Shown: positions 18,165 to 25,228 of the stretch, piece after piece
Position numbering within the stretch: the stretch's first letter is position 1
Layout of the letters: every line of letters begins with the position of its first letter
DNA from: Lentilactobacillus otakiensis DSM 19908 = JCM 15040
Lineage (GTDB): Bacteria > Bacillota > Bacilli > Lactobacillales > Lactobacillaceae
DNA length: 64,000 nt
Direction of reading: 5' to 3'
NCBI RefSeq assembly: GCF_001434145.1
Contig: NZ_AZED01000014.1
Location: 434,001-498,000, forward strand
Program-made: the position numbers and the translations under genes
Notes under the pieces: model-generated
What the model saw: the letters and a program-made list of their open reading frames with translations, nothing else
What the model was told of the DNA's origin: nothing
Database searches by the model: none

Positions 18165-18497
18165 TTGTATTCATTTGAAAAGAGGTGGATTTCGATCCCA
18201 CTAATTGCAATCTTGATTGATTTGTTTTGTGTTGGCTTATATTTCTTCCAATACAATTATGGTAATTCGTTCGTTTATATTTTAGGCTTGATCATTCAAG
18301 GCATTTTATCGTTATTTCTGATTATTGTTTCGTTAACCTATAAGGGTAAAAAATACAATACCCATTGGACATTTGGCATCTACAATACAACAGCCAGATA
18401 TGACCTGATTGTCATCTCCGCCATTGTTAATACTTTGATGCTTATTTTATATGGTATGAATGCTTTTGGGATCAATAACGTTATTTTTTCAAGATAA
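18165..18497 (+). CDS. Small membrane protein with unclear start codon
   Basis: The frame encodes up to 110 residues with three to four hydrophobic segments (first IPLIAILIDLFCVGLYFF, last IVISAIVNTLMLILYGM). I do not recognise a family. TATAAT at 18157-18162 looks like a -10 box, which would place the transcript start near 18169, downstream of the TTG at 18165. The site AAAAGAGGTGG at 18178-18188 is followed at normal distance by ATT TCG ATC in frame rather than ATG. The gene therefore uses a rare start, starts later at TTG 18213, or has lost its start codon. Coordinates give the open frame. Confidence 0.5.
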   Translation: MYSFEKRWISIPLIAILIDLFCVGLYFFQYNYGNSFVYILGLIIQGILSLFLIIVSLTYKGKKYNTHWTFGIYNTTARYDLIVISAIVNTLMLILYGMNAFGINNVIFSR

Positions 18498-18578
18498 AAT
18501 TGATTATGACATTCTGTAATCGCATAAAAGAAGCGTTATAATTAGTTGATAAAAAGATTCTAGAAAGAAGTGGATTTT

Positions 18579-20450
18579 ATGAGGGGTAAAAAATTCAGCT
18601 TGGGGATCATGACTGGGGTTCTCTTTTTAGCGGGAACTGCAACGATTGGTACCCATGCTGCGACATTCAAAATGCCATCAATGAGAGAATCCAGTACGGT
18701 GGTCGCAAACATCGCACTGAAGCCTCAGAGTACATCTCAGCTGACTGACTATGCATATGATACGGTGGATCCAACTTCACCGTACTTCCATCAATACTTA
18801 ACACCAGATCAAGTGGCCACAAAATTTGGCCGTAGTTCCGGAGATATTAACAACTTCACCACTTATCTGGCCAAGTATCATCTCAAATCTGCGGTTTATC
18901 CAGGTAATCTGGCCCTCAAGGTTTGGGGTACCAGGGCCAATTTGCTTAAAGCATTTAATGCCAAACGAGTCACAAACGGCAAAACTTATCGAACCAAGGT
19001 CACGTTACCTGCGAAACTTTCGGATCAGATTGTCAGTGTGATCGGTGTTTATTCGAAGAAGCCAAAAGCAACTAAGAAGGCATCTGTCACCCCATCACTG
19101 CCAAAGAACCCTACTGGACCAAACACTGATTTGAGCAAAAACGCCTTCTCCAAGCGATATGGTGCATTAAAGTTTGCTGATCACTACCAGCTTAACAATC
19201 TTTACAACAAAGGGTTGACCGGTAAAGGCCAACGGATTGGGATCATCCAACTGTCTGATTTCAAAACCAGTGATGTTTTGAAATATTGGAATCAAAGCGG
19301 TGTTAACGATGATGCTAGTCGAATTAATAAAATTTATCCAATTGAGAGCGCCAAGACTGGTAATTTCATGCTGTCGCTTGGTGTGAGTGGCGCCCAAATT
19401 GAATCTACCCTGGATGTTAATCAATCAGGCGCAGTTGCCCCAGACGCTAATATTGACGCTTACATTGGCATCTCACTCGACAATGTGACCTCATCAACTT
19501 CTGCTTACTACACAACATTTATGCAGGCAATTTCCGACAACCGTGATCAACAGCTCACAACCAGCTTTGGTCCAAACGTCGAACTTAACAGTAAGTGGGA
19601 AGAAAATTCCAGTTCGTCAATGCAAGATTACAGTGATGCATTTAACATCATGTTGGAACAAGCTGCTGTTCAGGGAATTACAGTGTTCAGAGCCAGTGGC
19701 GACTATGGCCCTCGTGAAGAACCGTCAAAGTCCCTCAACCATGTCTTCTCTACCTCTCCGTATCAAGTTATGACCGGCGGTACCAGTTTGCCTTATACAA
19801 AAATTGTTAAGGGTAAATTGATCACTGTCAATAAAGAACGGGCTTGGGGAAATACGTATACAAATCCTAAAACCAAACCATCTATTTACCCTGGTAGCGG
19901 TGGTGGTTTCTCTCTGTTAAATCCAACGCCCAGATACCAAATTGGCGTTTCTGGCGTCAACACCTTCCGAGCAATTGATTTATTGAAATATACAAAGGAT
20001 GGTTACTTGATTCAAAAGAATCCACAGATCATCTTTGGGACTGGATCCGGTAGAAACCTACCTGATGTTTCAGCAAATGCTGATAATATGACTGGCTACG
20101 CAACTTATGTATCTGGAAATAATCTTTCTTATAATCCAAAGACCAAGATTATCACGAATCACCCAAGCAAAACTTGGATGGTCAACGGTGGAACCAGCTT
20201 TGTTGCCCCTCAAATGGCAGGTGCCAATGCCGTTATGAACAGTGGCCGCAAGAGTCCGGTCGGCTTCTGGAACCCACAAATTTATAAATTTGCGACTGAA
20301 TCTGATTCTCCATTTACTGTTTTAGATGATGCTGATAATAATAATGATTTGTACTATACCGGACAGCCTGGCAAGCTTTACAACCAAGCAACAGGTTTAG
20401 GAACCATTAACTTCGACAAACTTTATGGTAAATTTGAATCAGAACAATAA
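18579..20450 (+). CDS. Secreted S53 (sedolisin/kumamolisin-type) serine-carboxyl protease
   Basis: The 623-residue pre-pro-protein has a signal peptide (residues 1 to about 27, ending near THA-AT) and an activation pro-domain to about residue 190 (YFHQYLTPDQVATKFG). The catalytic domain follows. The S53 catalytic set is visible: Glu275 and Asp279 in IESTLD, oxyanion Asp375 in ASGDYG, and the nucleophile Ser540 in GGTSFVAPQ. Such enzymes cleave proteins at acidic pH, which suits an acid-producing bacterium. ATG 18579 has an AAGAAG-type site upstream; GTG 18570 was rejected. A paralogue is encoded on the other strand at 29394-31250. A strong terminator follows. Confidence 0.9.
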   Translation: MRGKKFSLGIMTGVLFLAGTATIGTHAATFKMPSMRESSTVVANIALKPQSTSQLTDYAYDTVDPTSPYFHQYLTPDQVATKFGRSSGDINNFTTYLAKYHLKSAVYPGNLALKVWGTRANLLKAFNAKRVTNGKTYRTKVTLPAKLSDQIVSVIGVYSKKPKATKKASVTPSLPKNPTGPNTDLSKNAFSKRYGALKFADHYQLNNLYNKGLTGKGQRIGIIQLSDFKTSDVLKYWNQSGVNDDASRINKIYPIESAKTGNFMLSLGVSGAQIESTLDVNQSGAVAPDANIDAYIGISLDNVTSSTSAYYTTFMQAISDNRDQQLTTSFGPNVELNSKWEENSSSSMQDYSDAFNIMLEQAAVQGITVFRASGDYGPREEPSKSLNHVFSTSPYQVMTGGTSLPYTKIVKGKLITVNKERAWGNTYTNPKTKPSIYPGSGGGFSLLNPTPRYQIGVSGVNTFRAIDLLKYTKDGYLIQKNPQIIFGTGSGRNLPDVSANADNMTGYATYVSGNNLSYNPKTKIITNHPSKTWMVNGGTSFVAPQMAGANAVMNSGRKSPVGFWNPQIYKFATESDSPFTVLDDADNNNDLYYTGQPGKLYNQATGLGTINFDKLYGKFESEQ

Positions 20451-20455
20451 ATTCC

Positions 20456-20490
20456 AAAAAGGCAACGTAAAAAAAGCGTTGCCTTTTTTC
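20456..20490 (+). terminator. Terminator after the first S53 gene
   Basis: AAAAAGGCAACG and CGTTGCCTTTTTT form a stable hairpin with a T run on the plus strand. Confidence 0.88.
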
Positions 20491-20506
20491 ATGGAGGAAA
20501 ATTAGT

Positions 20507-20833
20507 ATGATTTTTTATTTGTGTGCCGCGATGACACTAATTAGCAGCACCGTTAGTTTGGGATTTTCTTTTCAAGCGCTGTTCCAAGCCAAAACGAAAG
20601 ATGCATTAGCACAAAACAATGCCAAGTATGCGATCTCTAGAAGTGTTTCTCTGTGGATATTGTCGTTAGCTGTATTCATTTTCCCATCGACGTTATTTTT
20701 AATCATTATTTCCAGTGCAATGATCATGGTACAGCTACTGGATGGCATCATTGGCATCAAAATCAGCCGATTTAAAACAATTGGACCCTTACTAACAGCA
20801 ACCGTTAACTTAATTCTCTTGTTAATGATATGA
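20507..20833 (+). CDS. Small multi-pass membrane protein of unknown function
   Basis: The 108-residue protein has about four hydrophobic segments and a central KTKDALAQNNAKYAISRS loop. The tail IGIKISRFKTIGPLLTATVN may be amphipathic. GGAGG at 20493-20497 gives a strong ribosome-binding site 9 bases before ATG 20507. It lies right after the protease terminator, so it has its own promoter or depends on read-through. Small membrane proteins beside secreted proteases can act as modulators, but nothing in the sequence shows this. Confidence 0.65.
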   Translation: MIFYLCAAMTLISSTVSLGFSFQALFQAKTKDALAQNNAKYAISRSVSLWILSLAVFIFPSTLFLIIISSAMIMVQLLDGIIGIKISRFKTIGPLLTATVNLILLLMI

Positions 20834-20836
20834 TAC

Positions 20837-20888
20837 AAAAAGCTCCCCAACCCATTGTTCCTAATGGATTGAGGAGTTTCTTTTTTGT
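20837..20888 (+). terminator. Terminator between the small membrane gene and tRNA-Leu
   Basis: CTCCCCAACCCATT pairs with AATGGATTGAGGAG, with G-U and mismatch positions, and is followed by TTTCTTTTTT. Confidence 0.75.
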
Positions 20889-20892
20889 GTTA

Positions 20893-20976
20893 TGCCCTCG
20901 GCAGGATTCGAACCTGTACTTGATTGCTCAAACAGCGACCTGAACGCTGCGCGTCTGCCAGTTCCGCCACGAGGGC
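20893..20976 (-). tRNA. tRNA-Leu (anticodon CAG)
   Basis: The 84-nt minus-strand sequence has acceptor arms GCCCTCG and CGAGGGC and discriminator A. The anticodon stem CAGCG/CGCTG holds loop TTCAGGT, giving anticodon CAG. A long variable arm typical of tRNA-Leu is present, and the T arm reads GGTTCGAATCC. No CCA is encoded. Confidence 0.95.
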
Positions 20977-20997
20977 AACAACATGTATTATTTTACA

Positions 20998-21696
20998 CTA
21001 AAAGTAGTAACTTGAAAAGAAGTTTTGTCGTTTTGATTTGAAGACCAGGTATCTGCTTGAGCTTGGATCATTTTTCATCATCAAATAACCAATCAATGCC
21101 ATTAAAAATGCACCGGTTAAATCAGCGATTAAGTCTGTCATTGTATCCATCAATGCTGCCCGGCCTAACAACAGTTTGCCGGCTTCTTCATATCGCTGAA
21201 GGTTCAGTCCACCCAATCCATCAGCGGTAAATTCATACAGTTCCCAAAAGACACCGCATGTGGTTCCAAATGTAAATGCAAATAAGCTCATCAAAAATGG
21301 TTTATTTGAGGCATTATCTCGAGCAGTCATTAAGCCTTGGAAAATCGAAAATCCCAAACCTGCTAACATCATTGCTGAAAAGACGTGCTCATACTTATCC
21401 CAGAATTGAACGCTATAGAATTGGAGGCCAGACCCCAAGAAAATCGACATGTACAAGAAAATGTAGAAAAAGACGAGTTCAATTTGTGGGAAATAGAAAT
21501 TCCCAAGTTTTTCAATCAGGAATGGCAGCGCAGCAATCACAATACCGATCAAAACTTCAATCAACAGTAACATTTGACCGTGAAACTTAGGCTGTCCCTT
21601 CATATACCAGTATCCAAAATAAGCAATATACCCAGCCATTGAAATCACTGTAATCCAAAATAACCAGGTACTAAATCTTAATTTACCAATTTTCAT
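20998..21696 (-). CDS. Multi-pass membrane protein, DUF2238/YjdF-like
   Basis: The 232-residue protein has about six membrane segments. Conserved-looking polar residues sit in or near the membrane: KYEHVFSA, CGVFWELYEF and MDTMTDLIADL. This His, Trp-Glu and Asp-Thr-x-x-Asp pattern resembles the DUF2238/YjdF family, whose function is unknown. The gene is divergent from an OhrR-like regulator, and an inverted repeat (21723-21740) lies just upstream, so regulation by it is possible. The family call is from memory of the motif and only moderately sure. Confidence 0.6.
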   Translation of the reverse strand: MKIGKLRFSTWLFWITVISMAGYIAYFGYWYMKGQPKFHGQMLLLIEVLIGIVIAALPFLIEKLGNFYFPQIELVFFYIFLYMSIFLGSGLQFYSVQFWDKYEHVFSAMMLAGLGFSIFQGLMTARDNASNKPFLMSLFAFTFGTTCGVFWELYEFTADGLGGLNLQRYEEAGKLLLGRAALMDTMTDLIADLTGAFLMALIGYLMMKNDPSSSRYLVFKSKRQNFFSSYYF

Positions 21697-21722
21697 ATGT
21701 AATGATCCCCTTTTGTATCAAA

Positions 21723-21740
21723 TTAATTGTTCACAATTAA
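21723..21740. promoter_or_regulatory. Inverted repeat, candidate operator
   Basis: TTAATTG-TTCA-CAATTAA is a perfect 7-bp palindrome in the 182-bp region between the divergent membrane protein gene and the OhrR-like gene. It sits 27 bp before the minus-strand start, a usual place for a repressor site. That the regulator binds it is inference. Confidence 0.4.
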
Positions 21741-21878
21741 ATTGACCCCGTGTGTTAAGTCTTGCTTTTAAATATAAATACATTACAATAATAACATAAA
21801 GTATTTGAAATTAACCGACTAGTGCTGTGTCGCCTGAAAACGACCCAGTTACGTGCAAACCATACGGGAGTTGAAATT

Positions 21879-22331
21879 ATGCCTAAAACCAAACCAATCC
21901 GCCTGGACGGACAGCTGTGTTTCCAAGTATACTCAGCAAACAAAAAATTTAACCACTTTTATCAACAGGCACTTAAACCTTTTGATTTAACATACCCACA
22001 GTATATTGCCATGTTGACGTTATGGCAATACGCACCACTATCCGTTAAACAACTGGGTGAATACCTTCACCTTGATAGCGGCACACTGACACCTCTTCTT
22101 AAAAGGCTTGAGAGCCATGGCTGGATTACCCGCAGCCGAAGTGAATCTGATGAACGCACTGTTGTTATCGAACTAACAGATGATGCCAAGAAAAAGCGCG
22201 ACGATGTCTTTGAACGTGTGAACAACTGCTTTGATGTTCTGGGATTAACCCCCGAGGAAAAAGAAGCTTGCTCACAGACGATGTCAACAATTGAACAAAA
22301 GCTGGATTTATATAATGAAACTCAAATTTAA
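21879..22331 (+). CDS. OhrR-type MarR-family redox regulator
   Basis: The 150-residue winged-helix protein aligns by eye with Bacillus subtilis OhrR along most of its length: QLCFQVYSA, then LTYPQYIAMLTLW, LDSGTLTPLLKRLE and SESDERTVVIELT. The peroxide-sensing Cys is at residue 14. OhrR represses genes for organic hydroperoxide resistance until that Cys is oxidised. No ohr gene is adjacent; instead it is divergent from a membrane protein gene, so its target here may differ. ATG 21879 follows GGGAG at 21866-21870, and upstream codons were rejected. Confidence 0.85.
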   Translation: MPKTKPIRLDGQLCFQVYSANKKFNHFYQQALKPFDLTYPQYIAMLTLWQYAPLSVKQLGEYLHLDSGTLTPLLKRLESHGWITRSRSESDERTVVIELTDDAKKKRDDVFERVNNCFDVLGLTPEEKEACSQTMSTIEQKLDLYNETQI

Positions 22332-22362
22332 AAAGGATCGACCTAAGAAGGTCAATCCTTTT
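22330..22362. terminator. Bidirectional terminator after the OhrR-like gene
   Basis: AAAAAGGATCGACC pairs with GGTCAATCCTTTTT around TAAGAA. T-rich tails occur on both strands and convergent genes flank it. Confidence 0.82.
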
Positions 22363-23117
22363 TATTTATCCTCAAGCCAATCAGCAACTGCCTGACCCAC
22401 TTGGTTAAATTTATAAATGGTGTCCATTCGATTTAACGATCCGGACGTTAACATTGCAATATCGACCACATGGTTGCTATATACAAATCGAGCAACATCG
22501 TGATCGATCAAATTGCCTTCACCAGTCTTATTGTATACAGCAATATCCTCACCAGACTCGTCAAAATTACCTGGCAGTTTATATCTAAACTGTTGATTGT
22601 TAAACCAACTTTGGACTTCACTTCCATACCGCAAAACTCGTTGCAAAAGAGCTAAGCTTTCTGCAGCGCTCGTATAATTGTTAATCCCATCGGCAAGCGC
22701 GTTGCCATCCATCAAATAACGATTCAATTCCGTTTGTTTGAATTCTTGGTTAACCAGATAATCCTGGACATTTGACATACCAACAACTGAGATAACCAAA
22801 TTAGTAGCTGAATTATCGGAGACACTGATCATCAATGCTAATAGATCTCTCAATGTCCATTTGCGAGGTTGCATCAACTGCAACACCCCGGCGCCACCAA
22901 CCAAATGCTCGGAGTCGACATCAACTTTTTGATCTAAATCCAAGTGACTGTCTAAAACATCATTCAATATGGCCAGTTTAATGAGGGATGCAGACGGAAA
23001 GGTTTCATGGCTATTGTGTTCCACCAACGCCTGGCCATCGCTCTCAATCAGTAGACCATAGTTAAAGGAGCTGCCCGATAAAATTTGTTCAATTGTATCA
23101 GAAAGCTGATTGCTCAT
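22362..23117 (-). CDS. Cytoplasmic class A beta-lactamase-like serine hydrolase
   Basis: The 251-residue protein has the three active-site motifs of the family: SLIK (residues 44-47), SDN (100-102) and KTG (197-199). There is no signal peptide, so it should stay in the cytoplasm. In the omega-loop position the sequence is QTELN (128-132), and by manual alignment the general-base Glu166 of true class A beta-lactamases is Gln here. It is therefore unlikely to give drug resistance. Its ATG (23117) overlaps the stop of the YkfC-like gene, so it may hydrolyse a bond in imported murein peptides (inference). Confidence 0.8.
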   Translation of the reverse strand: MSNQLSDTIEQILSGSSFNYGLLIESDGQALVEHNSHETFPSASLIKLAILNDVLDSHLDLDQKVDVDSEHLVGGAGVLQLMQPRKWTLRDLLALMISVSDNSATNLVISVVGMSNVQDYLVNQEFKQTELNRYLMDGNALADGINNYTSAAESLALLQRVLRYGSEVQSWFNNQQFRYKLPGNFDESGEDIAVYNKTGEGNLIDHDVARFVYSNHVVDIAMLTSGSLNRMDTIYKFNQVGQAVADWLEDK

Positions 23118-24004
23118 CGCCAATATCTCCTAAAGCCAGCAAATTCGGATGCAAATTTAGGCTCTGTCAATTCTGCAATGTCAACTTTAGCACCTGGCGT
23201 TCTGGATTCGATCATTTTCCCATTACCGATATACATGCCAACATGGTGGACATAGCCGGTTCCGTGATCGTAAGCAAAGAAGACCAAGTCCCCGGGTAGA
23301 ATCTCTTCAGGAGCCAATGGAAGTCCATTTTCCTGCTGATCGTCAGCATCACGAGGAATATCGAAACCAAGTACTCTATGCAGGGTATATGCAAATCCAG
23401 AGCAGTCGAACCCATATGAGCTGGTACCACCCCAAAGATAGCGTTCACCCAAGAACTGGCGGCCCATTTCAACCATCGTTTCTCCGGCGTTATCGCCAAC
23501 AAATGGTAATGTGGCGGCCGATTTATCAATGTACCCTTCGCCCAATGGTGTCACAACTTGAATGTAATCACCATCCACACCAGTCTGCGGCAACACCGTT
23601 CCTAAGCTGATTTCCAAAATCGGCTGTTTATTTGCATTGTACAAATTGGCAGTCCGAACGGCAACTCTCACGATAGAAGTCACTGGTGGATAACTAATCT
23701 GACTATCACTCAATAATTTGGTTGGCACCCAGCCGGGGTAACCTCTCGAATCGGAATCATCACGTTGGCTTGGAACATATACTTTGGCCCATTCACCATC
23801 AAAATGATCGATAATAACTTCATCATTAAATAAAGCTTGGGTTTCCAGCAGATCGTCGTCTGAAAGCGCCACGGATTCTTCGTCACTCATTTGTTCAACC
23901 CATTTTTTAACGTCGCCGTCCAATGCGGGTTGATCAACCTTCCTCGGTGATTCTTTTGATTTCCAGATAGTGGCGACTGGAACTTTTACACGTCTTGTTT
24001 CCAT
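23114..24004 (-). CDS. NlpC/P60 endopeptidase of YkfC type (gamma-D-Glu-diamino acid endopeptidase)
   Basis: The 296-residue protein has N-terminal bacterial SH3-like regions (to about residue 165) and a C-terminal NlpC/P60 domain. The catalytic Cys201 is in GFDCSGF and His254 in VHHVGMYIG. There is no signal peptide, so it should act in the cytoplasm. YkfC of Bacillus cleaves L-Ala-gamma-D-Glu from the diamino acid of murein tripeptides; here the third residue would be Lys. The epimerase gene upstream would convert the released dipeptide. GGAGG lies just before ATG 24004, and a terminator separates it from the epimerase gene. Confidence 0.85.
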   Translation of the reverse strand: METRRVKVPVATIWKSKESPRKVDQPALDGDVKKWVEQMSDEESVALSDDDLLETQALFNDEVIIDHFDGEWAKVYVPSQRDDSDSRGYPGWVPTKLLSDSQISYPPVTSIVRVAVRTANLYNANKQPILEISLGTVLPQTGVDGDYIQVVTPLGEGYIDKSAATLPFVGDNAGETMVEMGRQFLGERYLWGGTSSYGFDCSGFAYTLHRVLGFDIPRDADDQQENGLPLAPEEILPGDLVFFAYDHGTGYVHHVGMYIGNGKMIESRTPGAKVDIAELTEPKFASEFAGFRRYWR

Positions 24005-24096
24005 CTGGGCACCTCCATTCGTTTTGTATTAATATCACACATTTTTAGTATACATATATTATACCCTATTCGCCACCAACAACGTTTTTTAGCATG

Positions 24097-24132
24097 CAAA
24101 AAGGACCACATTTGTTAATGTAGTCCTTCTTG
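24097..24132 (-). terminator. Terminator after the dipeptide epimerase gene
   Basis: On the minus strand AAGGACTACATT pairs with AATGTGGTCCTT, followed by TTT. The downstream endopeptidase gene thus needs read-through or its own promoter in the remaining 90 bp. Confidence 0.75.
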
Positions 24133-24134
24133 GA

Positions 24135-25208
24135 TTAGTTAAATCCCAATCCCGGTTGATCAGGAAAGGTAATTTCATTTTGTTGATTAATAATACCACC
24201 AGATACCGGATTACTCGAAAACATCATTGACGCATCCAAATCAACATATCGAATATTACGTTTGGAGGCTGCCAAATGAGCTGCTGCAGTCACAGAAACT
24301 GATGATTCAATCATACTGCCGACCATGCAGGGAATCCCTGCAGCTTCGGCGAGTGTATTGATCTTGACAGCATTATCAATCCCACCAGCCTTCATCAACT
24401 TGAGATTGATAATATCACAACCATGCATCTTGATGATTCTGGCAGCATCGGCAACCGAAAAGATGCTTTCATCGGCCATGATCATCGTCGTGGTATTGGC
24501 GGTTACATATGCCAATCCATCAAAATCATCGGCCTTGACCGGCTGCTCGACCAGTTCAATATTGAGGCTCAAATCCTGCATCCGATTAATGACCGCAACT
24601 GCCTGTTTAGGATGCCAACCTTGATTTGCATCCAAACGAATCTTAATCGCTGGCCCAACTGCTTTTCGAATGGCGACAATTTTATCAAGATCCGCCTCCT
24701 CGGAGTCATCGCCAACCTTGATTTTCAAAGTGGTGAACCCCTTCGCAATCAAATCTTGAGCCTGCGCAATCATGTCTTCAATTGTGCCGACACTCACCGT
24801 GTAATCTGTCGTGATCTTATCCGAGTGACCACCCAGCAGCTGATACATCGGCACTCCATATGATTGAGCAATCAAGTCATTGACCGCAATATTTAAAGCG
24901 GCTTTGGGGCTGGAGTTGTGAACCATTGCCTGATCAATAGTCGCTTTAATATCTTCCGAGTCAACTAATTGGCGGCCAATGATCTTGGGGCCAATGACAT
25001 TTTCAACAGCTTCTTTAATACTTTGTAATGTGTCTCCGGTAATCACAGGTGTCGGTGCTGCCTCACCATAGCCGATTTTGCCATCACTGGTGATGACCTT
25101 GACAATCAGTGTTTGGGCAGTCGTAACGGTCCTTAAAGCCGTCTTAAAGGGACGTTTAAGTGGAACGGCAGCTTCTTGGGTTTGAATCTCTTTAATAACA
25201 GGTTCCAA
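24135..25208 (-). CDS. ykfB: L-Ala-D/L-Glu epimerase (enolase superfamily, YkfB)
   Basis: The 357-residue enzyme shows every active-site residue of the B. subtilis dipeptide epimerase, shifted by two positions: Lys162 and Lys164 in LKIKVG, metal ligands Asp193, Glu221 and Asp246 (RLDANQGW, ELVEQPV, MADESIF), Lys270 in NLKLMKAGG, and the substrate-binding pair Asp323/Asp325 in YVDLDA. It interconverts L-Ala-D-Glu and L-Ala-L-Glu so that murein dipeptide can be broken down by ordinary peptidases. It sits between an oligopeptide-binding lipoprotein gene (20 bp upstream) and the YkfC-like gene. Confidence 0.92.
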   Translation of the reverse strand: MEPVIKEIQTQEAAVPLKRPFKTALRTVTTAQTLIVKVITSDGKIGYGEAAPTPVITGDTLQSIKEAVENVIGPKIIGRQLVDSEDIKATIDQAMVHNSSPKAALNIAVNDLIAQSYGVPMYQLLGGHSDKITTDYTVSVGTIEDMIAQAQDLIAKGFTTLKIKVGDDSEEADLDKIVAIRKAVGPAIKIRLDANQGWHPKQAVAVINRMQDLSLNIELVEQPVKADDFDGLAYVTANTTTMIMADESIFSVADAARIIKMHGCDIINLKLMKAGGIDNAVKINTLAEAAGIPCMVGSMIESSVSVTAAAHLAASKRNIRYVDLDASMMFSSNPVSGGIINQQNEITFPDQPGLGFN

Positions 25209-25228
25209 TCAGTGTCACTCCTAATTAA

